Shown here piece by piece: positions 18,038-27,169 of a stretch of 64,000 nucleotides of DNA; the stretch's first letter is position 1, and each line of letters opens with the position of its first letter. Source of the stretch: Bradyrhizobium sp. 170. GTDB lineage: Bacteria; Pseudomonadota; Alphaproteobacteria; Rhizobiales; Xanthobacteraceae. The stretch lies in NCBI RefSeq assembly GCF_023101085.1, contig NZ_CP064703.1, positions 8,530,501 to 8,594,500 of the forward strand, in the 5' to 3' direction. A model generated the notes under the pieces. The model was not told where the DNA came from, searched no databases, and saw nothing but the letters and a program-made list of their open reading frames with translations. Made by a program: the position numbers and the translations under genes.

Positions 18038-18877
18038 ATGAAGTCCGTTCTTAAGTGGGTCATTTGGCTCTACGTCGCGGCGGCCTGCGCTTATATTTTC
18101 TACGAGTGGTACGCTTACGCAGGGCTCTATCGGCTGGCCGCCGAGTGGCAATTGGAGCAGTTCGGCTCCTACCGGGCGAGGCTCACCCTGCTCTTTCCGC
18201 TCCTGGTCCTGGGCAGTCCGGCCGCCGTGCTTGTCACGCTTACAGGTATGCAGGACCAGATGCGCATGACCGACGCGGGCGCCAGATCGCCCGCGATTTT
18301 CGTCTTGCTGGGTGTCGTGGCCCTGGCGGTCTCGGCCGGTGCCGGCTGGTACGGCTATGTGAGGTCGATGGAAACGTTCAACGTCGAGAGCCTCGACCTG
18401 TCGAAGGGCGACACGCCGCGATCAGCTCATGCGACGATCACCGGCATCGCGCGAACCGAATACATCATCGAGTTCGGGACCAAAAGGGATAGCACAACGA
18501 TACTCGACCGCTACATTCCATTGACTCCGGCGAACTGGCGCCCGGGCCAGCCACTCGTCTATTTCATGAAGACCAACACGACGGCCTATGTGCCGCCCGG
18601 TGGCGGCAGCATGTTGACGCTTTCGCCGAGAACGCCGGCCTTCCAGATCACGACGCAACCGGGCGTTCTGGTGCGTGATGGCCTTCCCGGGCCCGTCGGC
18701 GAGGGCTACCGCAAGAACAACATCGCGGTCGCATCGCCGCCGATCGTGCTCGACCTCAGCCCCGGCGCTGACCTGAAGCCGTTCTTCGTCACCGCCGGGG
18801 TGAGCGGAATACTCGGCTTCGTCATGCTGGTCTCGGCCGGCGCAGCGGCGGTGCGGCAGCGACGTCATGAAATGTAG
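18038..18877 (+). CDS. inner-membrane protein, DUF3592-like
   Basis: A 279-residue protein with predicted membrane helices near the N-terminus (VLKWVIWLYVAAACAYIFYEW), around residue 55 (LTLLFPLLVLGSPAAVLVTL), around residue 88 (IFVLLGVVALAVSAGAGWYG) and at the C-terminus (VTAGVSGILGFVMLVSAG). A soluble domain between helices three and four has a DUF3592-like pattern (SAHATITGIARTEYIIEFG). Function is unknown. ATG 18038 has better spacing from GAGGGGG than the ATG at 18035. Its 3' end overlaps the convergent dadA remnant by 13 bases. Confidence 0.7.
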   Translation: MKSVLKWVIWLYVAAACAYIFYEWYAYAGLYRLAAEWQLEQFGSYRARLTLLFPLLVLGSPAAVLVTLTGMQDQMRMTDAGARSPAIFVLLGVVALAVSAGAGWYGYVRSMETFNVESLDLSKGDTPRSAHATITGIARTEYIIEFGTKRDSTTILDRYIPLTPANWRPGQPLVYFMKTNTTAYVPPGGGSMLTLSPRTPAFQITTQPGVLVRDGLPGPVGEGYRKNNIAVASPPIVLDLSPGADLKPFFVTAGVSGILGFVMLVSAGAAAVRQRRHEM

Positions 18878-20112
18878 CGGTCCGGCGCAAACGGCGCGAC
18901 GTCGAAGGGCGGCGGTGCGCCATCGATCATGGCGGCAATGGCGGCGCCCGTCGCGGGACCGGTCGTGAAGCCGATGTGCTGGTTGCCGAAGGCAAGCCAC
19001 AGGCCGGCATGCCGCGGCGCCGGACCGATCATCGGCAGGCTGTCGGGCAGCGTCGGGCGCGAGCCTCGCCATGGTTCGCCGATAGCGTCGCCGAATTCGA
19101 CCACGCCGCGCGCGAGCGGAACGACCTAATCGAGCTGGGCGAACGAGGAAGGCGCGTCGCGGCCGGTCAGTTCGACGCCTGAGGTGACACGGATGCCCTG
19201 CTCCATCGGCGTCATGATGAAACCGCCGTCGATGTCATAAATCGGACGCCGCAACGAACGCGCCGGGTTCGGTTTGAATTCGCGATGGTAGCCACGCTCA
19301 AAGGCGAGCGGAACGCGATAGCCGAGCGGCCACAAAATATCAGCGGACCATGGTCCCAGCGCGACCACGACATGGCGCGCCGAAATCTCGCCACCCGCCA
19401 GCACCACGCGCCAGCGATCGCCGTCAGGCATGATCGCCTCGAGGTCCGCCTGCCTGACATCGCCGCCCGCGCCAGCGAACATCCGCGCATAGGCCTTGAC
19501 CACCGCGCCCGGCGAATCGACCGAGGCGGTCTCGGTATGCAGCAGGCCCACTTTATAGTGGGGCACGATATCAGGCTCGAGCGCGGAGATGGCCTGGCGA
19601 TCAAGCAATTCGCTGGCGATGCCAAATTCAGCCAAGAGGGCCTGCTCCTGCTTCGCTGATGCAACCGCGTCGCTCCGCCACGCCCTCAGCCAGCCGGTCT
19701 CGCGAATGCGATGCCCCGCTTGCGCTTTCACGATCCATTCCCGGTGCAGTTTTGCCGATGCACCGATCAATCCATGCAGGGCGGTCGCGCGTGGCCTGAA
19801 ACGCGACGCAGCCGAATCGGACAGAAAGCGCACGACCCATCCCGCGTTTTGGACCGCCCAGACCGGATTCCAGCGCAACGCGGCGTGGCGGTTGGTCAGG
19901 TATTTCGGCAGCGCCTTCCACAGCGCGGGATTGTTGAGCGGCGATATCGAGCCGCTGCTGATGATGCCGGCATTGCCGTAGGAGGTCTCGCTGCCCGGCT
20001 CGCGCCGGTCGACGAGAATGACCGACATCCCGCGCTGCCGCGCGGCATAGGCTGTTGATACACCGACGATGCCCGCGCCGAGCACCACGACTTCAGTTTT
20101 TTCTTCCGACAT
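18865..20112 (-). pseudogene. D-amino acid dehydrogenase (DadA-like), interrupted by in-frame amber codon
   Basis: The full frame would encode about 415 residues of a FAD-dependent DadA/DAO-type oxidoreductase: dinucleotide-binding EVVVLGAGIVGVSTAYAARQRG, then SYGNAGIISSGSISPLNNP, and near the C-terminus RPTLPDSLPMIGPAPRHAGLWLAFGNQHIGFT, which closes the FAD site. A single TAG at 19128-19126 follows FAQLD and the same frame resumes without any shift. The interrupted product (328 residues) would lack the last ~86 residues including the flavin-binding C-terminal motif, so it is probably inactive. GGAAAG precedes the ATG at 20112. A sequencing error or recoding is possible. It has no catabolic partner (no alr) beside it. 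Confidence 0.8.
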
Positions 20113-20362
20113 CGACTTTCCAAATTCAATCACGGGAACATTTCACATCGTGGCCCGCCCGCCAATGTCCGGCTTCGAAGGGAATGGCCACGCCGGAATG
20201 ACGATGCCAAAGCGCACACCGCCACGCAGGGAACAGCCGGTTCCGCTCCCAACAAATCATCACCAAAAGGCCGCATGTGAGTCCGCAACCTTTCTGACTC
20301 CCGTGACTTTGTGCACCGCGACGTTCGTCGCATTCCAGCCAACCTTCATAGGAGTTGACTAC

Positions 20363-20653
20363 ATGGCTGCTCTACTCGGAAACCTGCTTGGTACCGTCGA
20401 TGGCCTGCTCGGAACCGCCACCGGCGTTCTTGGCGGCGCAGGCGCTAGCGGCAGCGCCTCTGCAAGCGCCGGCACCACGGCGGACCTGTCGCACACGCTC
20501 GATCTCGGCGCAGTGATCGAGACGAGCCCGAGCATCGACCTCTCCGCCGGACTCGACGGTGTCGACGCCTCGGTTTCCGCACCGACCCTGATCGGTGCCA
20601 GCGCCGATGTCGATCACCTCGATGTTGGCGGCCTGCTCCACGGCCTCGCCTAA
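20363..20653 (+). CDS. small Gly/Ala/Ser-rich protein, candidate type I secretion substrate (96 aa)
   Basis: The ATG at 20363 follows GGAG at eight bases. The 96-residue product has no Cys and no cleavable signal peptide. Its N-terminus is a low-complexity repeat of the form LLGNLLGTVDGLLGTATGVL, then a Ser/Ala linker, then an acidic half (DLGAVIETSPSIDLSAGLDGVDASVS) ending DVGGLLHGLA. It lies 132 bases upstream of a type I secretion ABC/HlyD pair, which suggests it is exported by it (inference). A VDGLxGxxTG motif recurs in the protein encoded after the HlyD gene. No RTX nonapeptides are present. Older in-frame starts as far as 20069 lack ribosome binding sites. Confidence 0.6.
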   Translation: MAALLGNLLGTVDGLLGTATGVLGGAGASGSASASAGTTADLSHTLDLGAVIETSPSIDLSAGLDGVDASVSAPTLIGASADVDHLDVGGLLHGLA

Positions 20654-20785
20654 CGCCAGTTGAGCCTCAGACATTCAAAAATGCGCGGCGTGGGGAACGC
20701 ATCCCCACGCCACGTCTCGACCACCTGCGCTGCACGAGTTGATTGCGCAGCGTCCTGTCGACCTGCGCCTTGAGGTGATCGCCGA

Positions 20786-22519
20786 ATGCCTACGGGCACG
20801 CTGACCGCGCTTGATGAATCCGTCGCCCCGCAGCGCCGGACCGACGACGTTCGCCAGGCGCTGATCGCGCTGTGGCCGCACTTCCTCTGGGCCGGGCTGT
20901 TCTCCAGCGGCATCAACCTGCTCTATCTGAGTTCACCGCTCTATCTGATGCAGGTCTATAACCGCGTCCTGCTCAACGAGAACGTCTCCACACTCGTGCT
21001 GCTCACGCTGATCCTGGCGATCGCGCTGCTCACCATGGCGGCGCTGGACGCGGTACGCTCCTGCATCCTGATCCGCTGCGGCATCCGCCTCGACATGGAA
21101 TTGTCGGCGCGCGTGTTCGAGGCGCTGGTGGTGCGCTCGGCGCAGCGCGGCGCCTCGCGCGGCGCGCAGCAATTGCGCAATCTCGATCAGTTCCGCACCT
21201 TCGTGACCGGTCCGGGCCTCTACTTCGCGTTCGACCTGCCATGGATCCCGATCTACCTCCTGCTGCTGTTCTTCATCCATCCGCTGCTCGGCATCGTCGC
21301 GACCATCGGCGCGGTGCTGCTGCTCGGGCTCGCCGGCCTCAACGAGGTGATGACCCGCGAGCCGATGAAGGAAGCGGAGGCCGCCGGCAACCAGTCCTAC
21401 GTGTTCACCGAAAACATCCTGCGCCACGCCGACGTCATCCGCGCCATGGGCATGCAGCCGGCGGTGGAACGCAACTGGCAGAGCCAGCGCTCGTCGATGC
21501 TGGTGCAGCAGGCGCAGGCCAGCGACAAGAACGCGGTGATGACCTCCTCGATCCGCTTCTTCCGCTTGCTGCTGCAATCGCTGATGCTCGGCACCGGCGC
21601 CTGGCTTGCCATCGACCACGCCATCACGCCGGCAACCATCTTCGCCGCCAGCATCGTGATGGGGCGGGCGCTGGTGCCGGTGGAACAGGCGGTCGGCACC
21701 TGGAAGCAGTTCATCGGCGCGCGCGAGGCCTATGCGGAAGTGCGCGATCTGCTCGGGGAGATCGACCTGACGCCGCCGCACACCATCGTGCCGCGGGCGC
21801 GCAATACGATCGAGGTGCGCGAGCTGCGCTGCCTGCTGCCGGCGCGCAAGGAGCCCGTCATCAGGGACCTGACGTTCGAGCTCGGCGGCGGCCAGGCGCT
21901 CGGCATCGTCGGCCCGAGCGGCTCCGGCAAGAGCACGCTGGCGCGGCTCCTGGTTGGCGCCATCGCCCCGGCCGACGGGCGGTTGCGTTTCGGCGGGCTC
22001 GACTACAGCCATTGGGATCCGCTCGAGTTCGGCCGCCATGTCGGCTATTTGCCGCAGGACGTCGGCCTGTTCGCCGGCACGGTGCGCGAGAACATCGCCC
22101 GCTTCGGCGACGCCTCGACGGAGGAGATCATCGACGCCGCCAAGCGCGCCGGCATTCACGAGATGGTGCTCGACCTGCCGAAGCAATACGACACGCGGCT
22201 TGGGCCCGGCGGCGTCGGCCTGTCCGGTGGGCAGCGCCAGCGTCTGGCGCTGGCGCGTGCGCTGCTCGGCCGGCCGCCGCTGCTCGTGCTCGACGAGCCC
22301 AACGCCAATCTCGACGCGCCCGGCGAAGAGGCGCTCAAGATCGCGCTGCTGCAGGCCAAGAGCGAGGGCGCGACCGTCATCGTGATCACCCACCGCACCA
22401 CCATTCTCGACATCGTCGACGTCATGATGGTGCTGCGCGGCGGCATGCTCGACATGCTCGGACCGCCGGGCGAGGTCTATCACGCCTTGCAGCAGGCCGC
22501 TGCAGGACGCGCGTCATGA
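20786..22519 (+). CDS. type I secretion system permease/ATPase (PrtD/HlyB-like)
   Basis: A 577-residue half-transporter with membrane helices in its first ~310 residues (FLWAGLFSSGINLLYLSSPLYLMQVYNRVL is the typical PrtD start) and a nucleotide-binding domain: Walker A GPSGSGKST near residue 375, Q-loop YLPQDVGLFAGTVRENIARFG, signature LSGGQRQRLALARAL and Walker B LLVLDEPNANLD. There is no N-terminal C39 peptidase domain. GAGGTGA lies eight bases before the ATG. Its stop overlaps the HlyD gene start (ATGA). Members export unfolded proteins with C-terminal signals directly out of the cell with a TolC-type partner, which is not encoded in this window. Confidence 0.92.
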   Translation: MPTGTLTALDESVAPQRRTDDVRQALIALWPHFLWAGLFSSGINLLYLSSPLYLMQVYNRVLLNENVSTLVLLTLILAIALLTMAALDAVRSCILIRCGIRLDMELSARVFEALVVRSAQRGASRGAQQLRNLDQFRTFVTGPGLYFAFDLPWIPIYLLLLFFIHPLLGIVATIGAVLLLGLAGLNEVMTREPMKEAEAAGNQSYVFTENILRHADVIRAMGMQPAVERNWQSQRSSMLVQQAQASDKNAVMTSSIRFFRLLLQSLMLGTGAWLAIDHAITPATIFAASIVMGRALVPVEQAVGTWKQFIGAREAYAEVRDLLGEIDLTPPHTIVPRARNTIEVRELRCLLPARKEPVIRDLTFELGGGQALGIVGPSGSGKSTLARLLVGAIAPADGRLRFGGLDYSHWDPLEFGRHVGYLPQDVGLFAGTVRENIARFGDASTEEIIDAAKRAGIHEMVLDLPKQYDTRLGPGGVGLSGGQRQRLALARALLGRPPLLVLDEPNANLDAPGEEALKIALLQAKSEGATVIVITHRTTILDIVDVMMVLRGGMLDMLGPPGEVYHALQQAAAGRAS

Positions 22520-23844
22520 CGGCGATCGACGATGGCTTCAGCCCGATGCGCGACCGCGCGCGCTATGCGCGCCCCGGACGACCGGCCCTGATCGGCGGCA
22601 GCGTGGTCGCGGCGTTCGCCGCGGCGATGACGATGTGGGGAACGCTCGCGCCGATTTCGGGCGCAGCCATCGCCAGCGGCAACCTGCAAGTCGAAGGCCG
22701 GCGGCAGAGCGTGCAGCACCCTTACGGCGGCGTCGTGCGCCAGCTCACCGTGCGCGACGGCGCGCGCGTCGAAAAAGGCCAGCTCCTGATCCGGCTCGAC
22801 GACAGTGACCCGCGCGCCAAGCTCGACGTCCTTACAGCCGATCGCGACGCCGCGCTGGCCGCGCGTGCGCGGCTGATGGCCGAACGCGACAAAAGCGATG
22901 CGCCTGACTTCGACGAAGGTCTCCGCGTGCGCGGCGAGCTATCAGCCGTGCGTCAGGCCATGGCCAACGAGACGGCGATGATGGCGGCGCGAAAACACCA
23001 GTTCGCAGCCGAGACGGCGGTGCTGCGCGGCAAGATCAAGGAGCTCGAATCGCAGATCACGGGCACCCAGGCGCAGCTTGCCGGCACCGAGAAGCAGCGG
23101 GAACTGCTGACGGACGAGATGAACGGTGCGCAGCATCTGTACGCGCAGGGTTATACGCCGAAGACCCGCATCCTCGCCTTGCAGCGCGAGGACGCAAAAC
23201 TGCAGGCCGATATCGGCGCGCAGCAGGCCAGCATCGCCGGCATGCAGCAGCAGATCGCGCAGAACGATCTCGAAATCGCCCGAGTGGAGCGCGCGCGGAT
23301 GAGCGAGATCACCGACCAGTTGCGCGCCACCGAAAACAAGCTTGCGGAGCTGGGGCCCAAGATCGACGCCGCCACCGACGTGATGGCACGCACGCGGATT
23401 ACCGCGCCCGCGACCGGCTCGGTGGTCGGCCTCGACGTTTTCACCGAGGGCGGCGTGATCCAGCCGGGCGCGCGGCTGATGGACATCGTACCGACGGACA
23501 ATCCGCTGATCGCGGCCGCGAAGCTGAAACTGTCCGACATCAACGACGTCGCCGTCGGCCACCGCGCCGAGGTGCAGCTCATCGGCGTCAACTATGTCGA
23601 GCGCCCCCGGCTCTATGGCACTGTGCACACGGTGTCCGCCGACCGCCTGACCGACGACAAGTCCGGACAGGGTTATTACGCCGTCGAGGTCGCGCTCGAT
23701 CCGAACGACGTCAAGAAGTCGCGCATCGATCTGCAGGCCGGCATGCCGGCCGAGGTGATCGTGCCGACGCGGCCGCGCACGCTGTTCGAATATCTGCTCG
23801 GTCCGCTGCGCGACGAGATCACCCGCGCGTTCCGCGAACGCTGA
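22516..23844 (+). CDS. HlyD family type I secretion periplasmic adaptor
   Basis: A 442-residue adaptor: a short cytoplasmic tail, one membrane helix near residues 26-45 (ALIGGSVVAAFAAAMTMWGTLA), a lipoyl half-motif (SVQHPYGGVVRQLTVRDGARVEKGQLLIRLDD), a long coiled-coil hairpin (about residues 110-280) and the second lipoyl half TRITAPATGSVVGLDVFTEGGVIQPG with the beta-barrel C-terminus. The ATG at 22516 overlaps the ABC gene stop. It bridges the inner-membrane ABC exporter to an outer-membrane channel. The frame is open well upstream inside the ABC gene, but that part is not coding. Confidence 0.92.
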   Translation: MTAIDDGFSPMRDRARYARPGRPALIGGSVVAAFAAAMTMWGTLAPISGAAIASGNLQVEGRRQSVQHPYGGVVRQLTVRDGARVEKGQLLIRLDDSDPRAKLDVLTADRDAALAARARLMAERDKSDAPDFDEGLRVRGELSAVRQAMANETAMMAARKHQFAAETAVLRGKIKELESQITGTQAQLAGTEKQRELLTDEMNGAQHLYAQGYTPKTRILALQREDAKLQADIGAQQASIAGMQQQIAQNDLEIARVERARMSEITDQLRATENKLAELGPKIDAATDVMARTRITAPATGSVVGLDVFTEGGVIQPGARLMDIVPTDNPLIAAAKLKLSDINDVAVGHRAEVQLIGVNYVERPRLYGTVHTVSADRLTDDKSGQGYYAVEVALDPNDVKKSRIDLQAGMPAEVIVPTRPRTLFEYLLGPLRDEITRAFRER

Positions 23845-23857
23845 CGAGGAGGTGGCC

Positions 23858-24763
23858 ATGGCCGAATCCGAAAAGAACGCCCGCCGCTCCGACGAAGCCG
23901 AGCGCAGCCGTCATATCTCGGCAACCGAGTCGGTTGCTTTCGCCACCATGTTGCTCGGCCTTCTCAACGACGCCGACACGGTGCTGCATCGCATGGAGCA
24001 CGAGGGGGAGGCACGCGCGGCGGAGCCGGCCGCACTGCACCCGGCAGCGACGCTGGCGCCGGCTGATCCGGGGCCGGATCACGAGGAACAGCATGCCGGC
24101 ACGATCGAATCTCCGGCAGTCGATTTTTCGCCTACGGTCCATACCGACGCCACGGCAGCGACCTCGCCACAGGATGCGGGCGCGACGCTGGACCACACGT
24201 CATCGGGCGAAGTGCAGGCTACGCAGGCTTTTGCATCGTCGCCTGCACTATCGGCCCTTGGCGCATCGGTGGATCACGCGCCATCGGCGGGCGCGAGCAG
24301 CGGGACCGGCGGCAGCATCGCATCACCCACGCTCGATCCCGGCGCATCCGTTCACGCGCTTGCAGACACCGTCACCGGCATCGTCGACACCGCGCTTGCA
24401 ACAGTATCGAGCACGATCGCGAGCCTGAGCGCCACGGCCGGACAACTGACCTCGACGCTGACGGGCACCGTGAGCCACCTCGTCGACGGCCTGACCGGCG
24501 CGGTGACCGGCCTGATACATGACGCGCCTGGCACCGGCCTGCTCGAACCGCTGACGACGAACCTTTCCGGCCTGACATCCGGCGCGACGGATTTCTCCGG
24601 CTCCGCGCAGCACGACATACCGCTGCTCGACACCGCGGGCGCGATACCGACGTCGCTGCTGCATCCGATGCCGCTGCAACTCGGCTTTCTCGGCCAGCCG
24701 ACCATGGACGGCCACGAGCCGCACGACGGCGCATTCTCGGCGCTGGGCGTGCATCACTTCTGA
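23858..24763 (+). CDS. Ala/Ser/Thr/His-rich protein, candidate secreted partner of the type I exporter (301 aa)
   Basis: The ATG follows GAGGAGG by five bases and comes 13 bases after the HlyD stop, so it is in the same operon. A charged N-terminus (SEKNARRSDEAERSRH) leads to ESVAFATMLLGLLNDADTVL, then about 120 residues of low-complexity Ala/Pro/Ser/Thr/Asp/His sequence. Next comes a periodic section (residues ~170-225) of Thr-Gly-hydrophobic units (LTGTVSHLVDGLTGAVTGLI), and the end is SALGVHHF. No Cys, signal peptide or RTX repeats are seen. The VDGLTGAVTGLI stretch parallels VDGLLGTATGVL in the small protein before the exporter. A surface or biofilm role is only a guess. Confidence 0.65.
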   Translation: MAESEKNARRSDEAERSRHISATESVAFATMLLGLLNDADTVLHRMEHEGEARAAEPAALHPAATLAPADPGPDHEEQHAGTIESPAVDFSPTVHTDATAATSPQDAGATLDHTSSGEVQATQAFASSPALSALGASVDHAPSAGASSGTGGSIASPTLDPGASVHALADTVTGIVDTALATVSSTIASLSATAGQLTSTLTGTVSHLVDGLTGAVTGLIHDAPGTGLLEPLTTNLSGLTSGATDFSGSAQHDIPLLDTAGAIPTSLLHPMPLQLGFLGQPTMDGHEPHDGAFSALGVHHF

Positions 24764-24792
24764 AGAAACCATCTCGGACAGTTTCCGGATGG

Positions 24793-25392
24793 CTAAACGA
24801 ATGCCAATCCGGCAGCGATCAGCACCGTCAATCCGAGCGTGACATTGAGCACACGTTCGCTATTTGGCGACAGCATCAATCCTCGCAGGAAGGCCCCGAC
24901 GTAGAGCCAGACGATGTCCACCACGATCATCACCGCTACCAGCAAAAACCATTTGGTGAGGGTATCCTGCTGCGCGCTGCCTTTGATCACGGTATAGGAC
25001 GCAAGCAGAGATGCGAATGCCAGATAGGCTTTCGGATTTGTCACACCCAGGAGAAATCCGGCCGCGGGCGACGCGTGCGCGCCGTTGCTTGCCTGGGCGG
25101 TTTCTCCGACCGGGGACGACGCAATCCTGTAGGCGAGATAGATCAGATAAACCGTGGCGGCTATCGTCATCACGCGCAGCGCGGACGGGAATGCTGCCAG
25201 CAACGAAAACAGTCCTGCGGCCGTAATGCCGGCAGCCGTTGCCAAACCCAACTGAAGCCCTAGGAAATACGGCAACCCTCCAACAAGGCCTCGGGCGCGA
25301 CCGACCGCGATAAGGGCCGCGATCGCAGGACTTGGCGATCCAAGCAATCCGACCGCCGCAGTCAAAAATATGCCTAGTGCAACCGTGTCCAT
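24793..25392 (-). CDS. LysE family translocator
   Basis: A 199-residue inner-membrane protein with about six helices. LysE/RhtB marks are the N-terminal helix ending GLLGSPSPAIAALIAVGRARG, the ITAAGLFSLLAAFP region, TVYLIYLAYRIAS and the GFLLGVTNPKAYLAFASLLASY motif. The family exports amino acids or similar small metabolites. GGAGG lies about ten bases before the ATG. Substrate cannot be inferred. Next to the type I cluster its orientation is opposite and the two are probably unrelated. Confidence 0.88.
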   Translation of the reverse strand: MDTVALGIFLTAAVGLLGSPSPAIAALIAVGRARGLVGGLPYFLGLQLGLATAAGITAAGLFSLLAAFPSALRVMTIAATVYLIYLAYRIASSPVGETAQASNGAHASPAAGFLLGVTNPKAYLAFASLLASYTVIKGSAQQDTLTKWFLLVAVMIVVDIVWLYVGAFLRGLMLSPNSERVLNVTLGLTVLIAAGLAFV

Positions 25393-25563
25393 TGCGGAGC
25401 GCCTCCCTCCAAGAGGACTAACCGGTTTGTCTCCAATGCAAAAACCAATTATTCCGATGAGCGGTATTGATTTTTGTTAATTGCAGAATGACGCGCCAAC
25501 GTAGAGCAAGGCAAAGGGCGGCACATGCACGCCGGCCGTGCGAAGTATCTCTGAGGGACTGGC

Positions 25564-25920
25564 ATGATGAGGCTGCGTGGCGTTTTCCTGACCTCCGAAA
25601 ATCCTGAGGTAGCGGCCCGCTTCTACGCGCAGGTCGCCCAGCTACCGATGGAAAAGGTCGGGGTAGAAGGCGGATACATCTACTGGCGGATGGATCGGGA
25701 TGGCATGCAATTGGCGATTCACGACGCCAAGGCGTTTGCCGATTACACTCATCCCGCGCTGCCTGAATCGAATCTGACCCATCTCTACTTCAGCATCGAG
25801 GATCAGAACCGCTTTCTTGCGCATCTGAAAACCTGCGGGCTCACGCCATACGCCACAGACGACGTTGTCGTAACCGTAGTCGATCCCGACGGACGAAAGG
25901 TGATGTTTGGAACCGCCTGA
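25564..25920 (+). CDS. VOC family (glyoxalase/dioxygenase-like) protein
   Basis: A 118-residue single-unit vicinal-oxygen-chelate protein: a beta-alpha-beta-beta-beta start (LRGVFLTSENPEVAARFYAQVAQLPM), a central strand GGYIYWRMDRDGMQLAIHD, LTHLYFSIED and the closing VVTVVDPDGRKVMFGTA. Such proteins act as metal-dependent isomerases, dioxygenases or resistance proteins, usually as dimers. Metal ligands cannot be fixed with confidence here. GAGGGA precedes the ATG. It is monocistronic. Confidence 0.8.
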   Translation: MMRLRGVFLTSENPEVAARFYAQVAQLPMEKVGVEGGYIYWRMDRDGMQLAIHDAKAFADYTHPALPESNLTHLYFSIEDQNRFLAHLKTCGLTPYATDDVVVTVVDPDGRKVMFGTA

Positions 25921-26304
25921 TCGTCGACTTCGCAGATCCGGCGTAAAAATGGCGCGCCAGCGTGGATGAAACTGATAACTACATTTCCGCTGGGGCGCTA
26001 TGATATCCTACCCTCCAGCCTGCGAATACCGCCGTGCGTATCCGAGAACCGCCAAGGTGTTACGACTCACTGCTCCGTAGAGCACATTTTTTTCGATTGT
26101 GCGGAGACGACGAAGGTTGGTCGGACGTCTCTCATAAAGTCAACGCGTGCAATGATCACCGGAATTGTTGATCCGTGTTGCGGCAACATCGGCGCGGTCT
26201 GCTACTTGCCCAGCGCTTCGCTCCGCTGAGGGCGAACATAACGCCCTAAAGATCGGAGAATTTTAGGGTGAGGAGCCAAGCGGCCGACCGCGAGATCGAC
26301 GACT
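25921..26304. other. intergenic stretch, no supported gene
   Basis: A 384-base gap between convergent genes. It is less GC-rich than its surroundings in places (ACATTTTTTTCGATTG near 26083). A short frame at 25966-26229 has no ribosome binding site or recognisable sequence. GCCCTAAAGATCGGAGAATTTTAGGG near 26240 could form a loose hairpin. Confidence 0.4.
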
Positions 26305-26826
26305 TCATGACTGTCCCGCGCTCGCGCCCAGGGCGACGAGAAGCTCGTCCAGCTGCTCGAACTGCTCGGGCATCGCGTCCGCCGCCCCGGTGCCGGCAGC
26401 GTCGAGAGCTTCCTTCGAGGGATAGAGCTCGTGCGTGACCAGCAGCGTCTTGCCACCTTTTTCCTCGAAGGTCACCGTGGTGACCGGTCCACCGTCACCA
26501 CCTTCGTCATTGGTCCAGACGAGGCGCGAGTGCGGTGTCACTTCGATATACCTGCCGAAGAATGCCGAGGAGTTTGAGGCATCATGTCCGAACTCGAGGC
26601 GGTATTTGCCTCCGGCACGAACATCCATCTCGCAGGAAAGCAGGGGCACGCCCATCGACTTCGGTGCCCACCACCGCATGAACAGCTCGGGCTTGGTCCA
26701 GACCTCGAACACGGTGCGCGCCGGCGCGTCAAAGGTTCGCGTAACGACCAGCTCCCGGTCGGACTTCCGTTCCACCGTCGTGTGGTTCTTTATGGGGGTG
26801 GACTCACCCTCTCTTCTTTTGTCCAT
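26305..26826 (-). CDS. SRPBCC/AHSA1 family protein
   Basis: A 173-residue START-like ligand-binding protein of the AHSA1 type: ELVVTRTFDAPARTVFEVWTKPELFMRWWAP is the classical opening, followed by MDVRAGGKYRLEFG, GRYIEVTPHSRLVWTNDEG and TTVTFEEKGGKTLLVTHE. Such proteins bind small hydrophobic molecules. They are often encoded directly after an ArsR-type regulator, as here; the ATG overlaps the end of that regulator gene by about 23 bases. The pair probably forms one autoregulated operon. Confidence 0.88.
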   Translation of the reverse strand: MDKRREGESTPIKNHTTVERKSDRELVVTRTFDAPARTVFEVWTKPELFMRWWAPKSMGVPLLSCEMDVRAGGKYRLEFGHDASNSSAFFGRYIEVTPHSRLVWTNDEGGDGGPVTTVTFEEKGGKTLLVTHELYPSKEALDAAGTGAADAMPEQFEQLDELLVALGASAGQS

Positions 26827-27169
26827 CGACCTTCTCCTTCCGTTTCAATTCCTCGACAACCTTGTCCAACTCGTCGAAGCGTGCGTCCCAGAGATGGCGG
26901 TGCCTTTCGATCCATGCCGCCTCTTCCTCCAGTCGGCGTAGGCCGAGCTTGCAGGTCCGCACTCGGCCGACTTTCTCCGTGGTGACGAGTCCCGCCTGCT
27001 CCAAGACGCCGACGTGCTTCTTCATGCCCGTGAGGGTCATTTGGAACGCCTCGGCAAGGTCCGTGATCGAAGCGTCTGCACGTCCGAGCCGCTCCAGAAC
27101 GCCGCGTCGGGTGGCGTCCGAGAGCGCGGCGAACGAGGCATCTAAGCGGGTCCGGGCATACTGAACCAT
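26804..27169 (-). CDS. ArsR family winged-helix transcriptional regulator
   Basis: A 121-residue repressor with the ArsR HTH: FAALSDATRRGVLERLGRADASITDLAEAF, then the recognition helix MTLTGMKKHVGVLEQAGLVTTEKVGRVRTC. The Cys-rich metal site of SmtB/ArsR (CxC) is absent, as usual for members paired with AHSA1 proteins, so its ligand is probably not a metal. The ATG at 27169 lies inside a perfect 26-base palindrome. An ATG at 27256 is possible but would place the palindrome inside the coding region. Confidence 0.88.
   Translation of the reverse strand: MVQYARTRLDASFAALSDATRRGVLERLGRADASITDLAEAFQMTLTGMKKHVGVLEQAGLVTTEKVGRVRTCKLGLRRLEEEAAWIERHRHLWDARFDELDKVVEELKRKEKVDGQKKRG

Noticed and set aside
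17694..18038. 114-codon plus-strand frame before the DUF3592-like gene
   Set aside because: No start signal and no recognisable features; runs into the real gene's start in another frame.
20933..22483. 516-codon open frame on the minus strand over the type I exporter gene
   Set aside because: Low-complexity His/Gln/Arg-rich translation, antisense to clear ABC motifs.
21241..23844. Apparent 867-residue HlyD protein
   Set aside because: The first 425 codons are an out-of-frame reading of the ABC gene; the ATG at 22516 overlaps its stop.
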